This document shows, piece by piece, positions 58,346 to 64,000 of a stretch of 64,000 nucleotides of DNA. Source of the DNA: Sclerodactyla briareus (taxonomy: Eukaryota; Echinodermata; Holothuroidea; Dendrochirotida; Sclerodactylidae); assembly GCA_026419785.1 (NCBI GenBank), contig JAODTK010004499.1:1-64000 (forward strand), written 5' to 3'. The notes beneath the pieces were generated by a model. It was not told the origin of the DNA. It did not search any database and was given only the letters and a program-made list of their open reading frames with translations. The stretch's first letter is position 1, and the number at the start of each line of letters is the position of its first letter. The position numbers and the translations under genes were made by a program.

Positions 58346-58560
58346 ATGGTACAGCCAGAATCAAGTACTCTGCACGCTCTATTTGTCCTGGCTAGGAATG
58401 TGTTATCTGTCCCATCTATAGTGCCCAGTGGAAATTGTGTTTACCATGCAGGTGGGGGGGGGGGGGTAATTCTGCACCCACACCGGGCCAAAGCTTTCTC
58501 CACAGATGCCGGAATACTTGATGTTTTCAAAATGCAGTGCAATGTCCTTATAGCTTCCAT
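58346..58560 (+). pseudogene. hAT transposase C-terminal (hATC) relic
   Basis: LHALFVLARNVLSVPSIVPS followed by a GNCVYHAGG-type block resembles the hATC motif (LARxVLxxPATSxPSERVFSxAG). A G run follows, then PHRAKLSPQMPEYLMF in a shifted frame, like the RRSRLSP..MLVFL part of hATC. Only this region of the transposase was recognised; upstream parts are lost or replaced by insertions. Confidence 0.7.
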
Positions 58561-59949
58561 TAAGGCTAGTAACTGTCTGCCTGTGCACTTATGAGGAGTC
58601 ATATTGAAGAGTATATTAAGGTGAATGTAATTTTGATATAGAAGTATACCCTTTATAAGGCATAATCTCACAGCATGTAAAACATTTTCACAACTGCATT
58701 CATGTTTTTTTTTCATTCTGAGTACTCATATTGAAACCTTTTCCACCATTTATGTGATTAACTGACTTCGCCAGCCCTACAACCCAAGTTCTCCAGGCCA
58801 TTGCACCCACACAGAAAATTCAGCTGACTCACAATTTGTAAACTGCATTATTTTCTCACTAGTTTATCATACCTTAACAAAAAGTACATGAAACTGATGA
58901 GAAAAGGTTTCACTTTCAGAATATGTTAATAGTTTTTCGTGAAAATGGCGATTTCTGGTTCAAAATGAGTCATACTTAGGACGGACAGTCTGAAATTCTC
59001 GTTCTGAAGTGTACGTTTAAGTCTCCATACCTACAGTGTTGTGCACTGTGTAGAGCCATATAGGGGGTTCACACAAGTAAAATATATATACTTTTTCGCT
59101 CCAACGCTAAAATGACGGAGGTGATGCTGCGTAACTGGTACGAGTTTTTTCACGACAACATGATGTTGTTCTTTTCACTGCCGTGTGGACCTGATCGAGA
59201 GATCGGATGAAGCGTTCTCGAGTTAAGGAAGGATGAATTGAATAAAACATGGAAATTCATTGATGTGACACAGTAATTCAGCTTTTTAGAAGATAAAAAT
59301 GACGGAGGATAACTTGAAGTAAACAGAAATATTTATATATAAACAGGAAGAACACAACTTTATCTTTCCAATGCTGTGTGAACCTAGTTGTAGCATTCTG
59401 TTAAGTATCCGAAACCATTTGAGAGGGTCACAAGAGTGTTTTATTTTAGCCTCTTTTATGTGATTCAGTCCGAGGGCACTTCCGGAAGCGTCGATTTTCA
59501 AAAGGTTTCAATATGACTTCAAGAATAAAATGCGTTGCATATTAACTTGTGCTTGTTCCCCTCATTTTCGTGAAATTCAAACCTTCTTATCTCCATATAA
59601 TAATCATAATGTCTAGCTGTAGCCATGGGGAAGACAAAACAAAATTATTTATGTATTCAAAATTTATGGTAATTCAAATTTTTTATGCTGTTATATTATG
59701 GCCCGGCCTCGGATGTTGCGACCTCGGCCTCGAAGGTGCGGCCTCGCCTCGGCCTCGAGAGGTCGGGCCTCGGCCTTGGCCTCGAAGGTGCGGCCTCGAC
59801 TACAACACTGACTATTAGCTATAACTTCAGATTTGACTTGAGTGAATTCTGGAGACATTGGCAACCAGACAGTACATCGCATTTATGATTGTCAATGTCG
59901 ATGTCAAAATTTCTGCAGTATAACACCTAAGTTTCGGGATTTCCCTGTG

Positions 59950-61003
59950 CAGTAGCGGATACAGGGGGGGGGGGTCCAGGGGGTCCGGACCCCCCCCCCC
60001 CCCCTTTTGGTTCGGAGCTTTTCAAAACACTAATGCATTCTACCAATAATGTGGATCTAGGTGGCTTCTGGTGAGTAGGACCCCTCTCCCCCTACCCAAT
60101 TTCCCCGCTATGTGATGTCATCTGTGCAGAATGTATCCTCTACAAAAGACATATCCTTTTACAGATGACATGACCCTAAAAAAATTGCGCGCTTCGCACG
60201 TACTACTGTTTGCTCTCTGTGACAATGTTATGTGGTGTCACTACTATATACAGGGTCGGCACAAAGACGAAGGCAGGGCAGGAATTGTTTGCCAACTATT
60301 GGATGTATCCCCCAAATAAAATTGTGTGAATAAAGTTTCAAGACATGTTTATTTGTAGGAGGTGGGGGTGAGGTGCTACACTATGATGGGATACAGTGTA
60401 TTGTGATACATTATCTGTCCATATAGGGCTCTTCCGTGTGAACCTCCGAAAATTTGGCGCGCTTCGCGCGCGTTGCCGGCTCTCGTTAAATTATTGTCGT
60501 CCACGAACTGAGTCCCATGGGCACGAGCAAATATTGTGAGGTATACAAGCATTCCATCATTGGCTATTATAGGCCTACGGTTATTCGTTAACCTCAGAGC
60601 TTACACATAGGCCTCCATTACATCTCAGAAGACCCAGGGTTGAATTTCTTCTTGGTGGTTCCTTAATGCTAAAGGGTGAATACCTAGTAGCATAAACAAT
60701 AGATGGGGTGACAGTATATCCCCAGCGAGACGTGAGAAGCGTTGTATAGTTGAGAAAACATACAAAACAGTATTCAACACTTGACTGCCTGAGGCTGATT
60801 CGAGTGATTGGAAAGTTATTTCAAATCCAGATTTCAGAATCCAGAAAAAAAAAAAATGACATTCGAGAGAAAATTTGGAAAAAGTGAATGAAAATGGTAT
60901 AGACGTCATCGGGGGTAGGGGTGAGGTGAAAAAAGTTGGACTGCCATTTTTCACTGGAGCCAAGTTGGACCCCTCCCTTTTGGAAATCCTGGATCCGCCC
61001 CTG
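59950..61003 (+). mobile_element. Family A element, complete copy
   Basis: Ends CAGTAGCGGATACAGG and CCTGGATCCGCCCCTG are imperfect inverted repeats. CTGTG directly flanks both sides (59945-59949 and 61004-61008), a likely target duplication of five or more bases. Contains GCGCGCTTCGCGCGC (60461-60475) and no transposase. Unlike the 7-9 kb copies it lacks the B-box-like segment. Confidence 0.8.
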
Positions 61004-61014
61004 CTGTGGACGTT

Positions 61015-61178
61015 TTTCTGAGCGGTCTTGAACCTTGCCTCGAACCGAATCCCCGAGTCCCAACAGCCGAGTCCCGAGTCCGAGTCATCAAGGACGAGTC
61101 CAAGTCCGAGACGAGTCCTTCAAAATCGGCTCGAGACCGGTCTCGAGACCAAGAACGGACTCGAGTCCTCCAAAAATG
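61015..61178. repeat. GAGTCC subterminal repeat, right end of outer hAT-like element
   Basis: Clustered CCGAGTCC, GAGTCCAAGTCC and CTCGAGACC motifs, partly palindromic (GAGACCGGTCTC). Confidence 0.8.
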
Positions 61179-61429
61179 GTTTGTAGGGTAATTAACACTC
61201 CGCATGATGTAACAGAAACTGCGCGGCCACGTGGTTAGTAAATTTCCCTACTTCAATTTTCTTCCGATATCCCACTCATTGTATGCCTTGTTCAACTCCA
61301 ATTGTGAATATATGGTTGAAATGCAATGCCCCGTCGTATGATATTCGATATCATTGATCGCCAAAATAAATCCATTCCAATTTCACCTTTCTTAAAGTAC
61401 AATGGTCATGTGACATAGCTTCTGCTTTT

Positions 61430-61910
61430 TGGTGTCCTATATCTAGTATATTTAGGAAACCCAAACCTCAGAAAATTTCAGCCGATTCTAGTGTGAAAAG
61501 GAGACATTCTGCTAATGTGCATTGATTTGCCTTGTGAAGTCACAAGAGTAACCGGGGACTCTGTGTATACAGAGTCAATCCAAAACATGTATTTTTACCA
61601 ACCTGACAAAAAAACTAAAAATGGGATCTGATTGAAAACTCACGAATTTGTTCACAAGATATGGAAGAATCATTTCATTCATTTCTATTTATTATGAATA
61701 TACAAATAATACTTTCCAGCTATAATCGTGCATATATATCAGCATTTACTGTACAATCAATGGGCGACCTTTGCATCGTTACTCTGGTGACGTCCTCAGT
61801 TAGGGTGAAATTCATTCAAGTAAAATAGATAACTCAACAAGGGAACATGCCACGATCGCCAAATTTTGGTTGCGGGGTTTCAGCATGTCTTCTTTTCATC
61901 TGTGCCAGTT
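61430..61910 (+). repeat. Dispersed repeat, copy 2
   Basis: Matches 12630-13070 in order and orientation. Confidence 0.65.
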
Positions 61911-62320
61911 TAAAGGCTGTCATGGATCAATATTCGCACGAAATTTGGTATCCCGGTTTTGGATCAGCTGGCTGCGAAAGTTGTTATTTAGTGTCCTTGA
62001 GCAACTGAATGGAAGATATTCCGATATGACCCGAAATTCACTTGATTATTTTGATGATTGATCTATAATATTGGGAATAGATCTCTTCTAGTTTTCGTAT
62101 AATTGTTGTATAAAATGTTCAGGGCACCCAATAACTCGATAAAATACCGAAAAGTTGAATCAGATATGAGCTAAACTGAGCTACAGAATTAGCAGCGCAG
62201 CTGCAGGCCTGAGTAAGACACGCACCACATTTACGTTCGAAAAAAAGATGGCTTAATTGGAAATAAAGGTACAAGAATTATTTCAATTTAGACAATGTTT
62301 GGCTCAAAGTTCACTAATTA
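61911..62320. other. No gene recognised
   Basis: A 63-codon plus frame (61870-62061) has no family features. Confidence 0.35.
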
Positions 62321-62321
62321 G

Positions 62322-64000
62322 CAGGGGCGTCGCTAGAGGGGGGGGGGGGGGGTGTAGGGGGTGTGACACCCCCCCCCCTTCACACAGGCAGTCGGCAAAA
62401 TGATGCCCCAGTTGGCAAAATGAAGGAACATTGCAACGTAAAAGAGGTTAACAAAAAGAGAGTACAAAACATTTATGAAAGAAAAAAGAAAACCTTTTAT
62501 ATTCAACCCTTACCAATCCCAAATATCTCTGCTCAAATGGCCTGGGGGCCATCTCCAGCAATCTATGGTAGTATAGAACTAACCTTTTGTGCCCAAGTCG
62601 GCAAATTGAAGAACAAATGAAACATAGAAAGGAAACCAAACTTTTGTGCCCATGTCAGCAAATTGAAGAACAAATGAAACGAGGGTTAATATGAAGGTTT
62701 TTGAAAGAAGAGAAAAAATAACTTGTACATTCAAACCCTTACAAAGTCTGAATATTGCTGGCTCAAAATGGCCTGGGTGGCTGTCTCCGGCCAGCAATTT
62801 ATAGTGGTTTAGAACTAAACTTTAAATTTATCCCAGTCGGCAATTGGAACGTAAAAGGGCTAAAAGAAAGGAGGAAGGTTTCGAGAAAGAGGAAATGTGA
62901 AACGTTTGCATTCGACTCTTCAGAATATCTCTGGCTGAAAATGGTCTGGGAGGCCATATCCGGCAATCTGTGACGGTATAGAACGAAAATTTTGGTGCCC
63001 CAGTCGGCAAATTGAAGGAAACTGGTGGAATGAAATTTCCGACTAATAGAATGAAACAATTCATGTTGAATGCAGGGATCCCACATTCTTGATTGAAACG
63101 TTCAATCACTGAATCTCGGTGGAAAATCGACTGACGTAGTCCGTCTAGAGTATTCTTCAACTGAATTTTGGTCTAACCGACTAATAAAAATGTTGGGACT
63201 GAAAAATTCAGCCGCCCATTTTAAAAGTGAAAATTGGAAGGCCCGGTAAGAGAGGTTAGAATGTTGGGCAATCTATGGCGGTATAGAAATTCCACTTCAG
63301 TGCCATGCAGCTTAAAACACTTGGGAAGGGCCGTTTCCTGCCATCTGGGGGCTCACAAAACCAAAAATTTTCTGCAACGCTCCGCGCCAACCAAAGGTGG
63401 CGCTCCGCTCGGATAGTACACTATTCCCACCCTACTGAACTGATATGCCACCCCCCCCCCTCAGTGCCCCAGAATAAGAAGAAAACTACTTAGTGCCATG
63501 CAGCTTAAAACACTTGGGAAGGGCCGTTTCCTGCCATCTGGGGACTCACAAAACCAAAAATTTTCTGCAACGCTCCGCGCCAACCAAAGGTGGCGCTCCG
63601 CTTGGATAGTACACTACTCCCACCCTACTGAACTGATATGCCACCCCCCCCCCCCCCAGTGCCCCAGAATAAGAAGAAAACTACTTTAGATGCCATGCAG
63701 CTTAAAACACTTGGGAAGGGCCGTTTCCTGCCATCTGGGGACTCACAAAACCAAAAATTTTCTGCAACGCTCCGCGCCAACCAAAGGTGGCGCTCCGCTT
63801 GGATAGTAAAATAACTACTCCTACCCTACTGAACGATATGCCACCCCCAGTGCCCCAGAATAAGAAGACAACTACTTTAGATGCAACCTGAGCCAATGTT
63901 AGTACCATCTTGTGGATCTGCGCATACCTTGATGAAAAATTCTAAGCTCTGCCTCCGCGCCATCCGCTGGTGGCACGGCCTCATTAATCACCCAGCCTGC
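62322..64000 (+). mobile_element. Left part of a hAT-like element with internal tandem repeats, runs off the window
   Basis: Starts CAGGGGCGTCGCTAGAGG with a G then C tract. Inside is a first array (62390-63020) repeating CAGTCGGCAAATTGAAG, GAAAGAA(A)AG and TGGCCTGGG..ATCTCCAGCAATCT-type blocks every 190-250 bases, then the array at 63301. The right end is beyond the window. Confidence 0.55.
63301..63880 (+). repeat. Three tandem family B units, about 195 bp each
   Basis: TGCCATGCAGCTTAAAACAC begins units at 63301, 63494 and 63691 (spacings 193 and 197). Each has CGCTCCGCGCCAACCAAAGG, then TGGCGCTCCGCT, a C run and CAGAATAAGAAGA. Units are almost identical, so the expansion is recent. A fourth, diverged core lies at 63930-63980. 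Confidence 0.95.

Larger units (their letters stand above)
54812..59810 (+). mobile_element. hAT transposon, 5.0 kb, decayed, with transposase relic
   Basis: Left terminus CAGTGTTGGAGGACTCGAGG; right terminus, reversed, CAGTGTTGTAGTCGAGGCC. Flanks ACTATTGG (54804-54811) and ACTATTAG (59811-59818) form an 8-bp target duplication with one mismatch. Subterminal GGCCTCGG repeats occur at both ends (54830-54965 and 59702-59800), as expected of transposase-binding arrays. A hAT C-terminal dimerisation motif lies at 58346-58545. Family B fragments (55.85, 56.5 and 57.3 kb) and a Helitron-like element (57.50-57.88 kb) sit inside, so the original element was shorter. Confidence 0.85.
53107..61178. mobile_element. 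Outer hAT-like element with three nested insertions
   Basis: Left end CAGTGTTGGAGTCGAGTCC at 53107; right end (reverse) CATTTTTGGAGGACTCGAGTCC at 61178, a decayed version of the same terminus. Flanks TGTTGTAG (53099-53106) and GTTTGTAG (61179-61186) share six of eight bases, suggesting an 8-bp target duplication. Both ends carry GAGTCC-type subterminal repeats. Removing the elements at 53711-54731, 54812-59810 and 59950-61003 leaves about 1.0 kb, a non-autonomous size. Confidence 0.55.

Noticed and set aside
1-64000. CRISPR arrays, bacterial operons, functional tRNA or rRNA genes
   Set aside because: None seen. Tandem repeats lack CRISPR spacing, and the tRNA-like boxes belong to SINEs without a full cloverleaf that I could support.

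Overview
This is eukaryotic DNA, most likely from a marine invertebrate and possibly an echinoderm or other non-vertebrate deuterostome. The assignment rests on intron-split genes, tRNA-derived SINEs, CR1/L2-like LINEs, hAT and Helitron-like elements, and the general look of the repeats; it is tentative. No long open frames exist. Recognisable coding exons carry roughly one single-base insertion or deletion per 100 bases while keeping conserved residues and splice sites. Long C, G, A and T runs are everywhere. Both facts suggest a noisy long-read assembly, although gene decay cannot be excluded.

The one gene recognised with confidence is on the minus strand, about 38.80 to 25.82 kb: selenophosphate synthetase (selenide, water dikinase; SEPHS/SPS family) in seven exons. 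Its first exon has an in-frame TGA at codon 29 where the family carries its catalytic Sec, Cys or Thr, in the context GEITG-U-GCKVP. This looks like a selenoprotein that makes the selenium donor for selenoprotein synthesis. A separate plus-strand exon with coding-like codon use lies at about 24.23-24.41 kb, of unknown function.

Layout: 0-2.9 kb is a degenerate tandem array with a unit near 610 bp. 2.7-3.3 kb holds a SINE head and a reverse-transcriptase fragment. 6.8-9.0 kb has two tandem copies of a 1.1-kb element (family A, CAG..GCGGAT ends). 9-20 kb is mostly unrecognised sequence with fragments of family B (a CGCTCCGCGCCAACC motif), a divergent Helitron-like piece and a 186-bp duplication. 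21-22.6 kb has a LINE RT fragment, a small inverted-repeat element and a Helitron-like 3' end. 25.8-38.8 kb is the SPS gene, its introns carrying a SINE, a Helitron-like copy and three near-identical 75-bp repeats in three consecutive introns. 39.5-42.6 kb holds Helitron-like copies and a 576-bp tandem duplication. 42.9-46.2 kb has a split family A copy, an ATT microsatellite and a minus-strand CR1/L2-like LINE. 46.2-53 kb holds dispersed repeats and unrecognised ORFs. 53.1-61.2 kb is a nest of transposons: an outer hAT-like element apparently contains a 1.0-kb family B element with an 8-bp target duplication, a 5.0-kb hAT with an 8-bp target duplication and a transposase relic, and a family A element. 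62.3-64 kb starts another element made of internal tandem repeats.

Apart from the SPS gene nothing suggests genes acting together; the window is a host gene set in dense, layered transposon debris.
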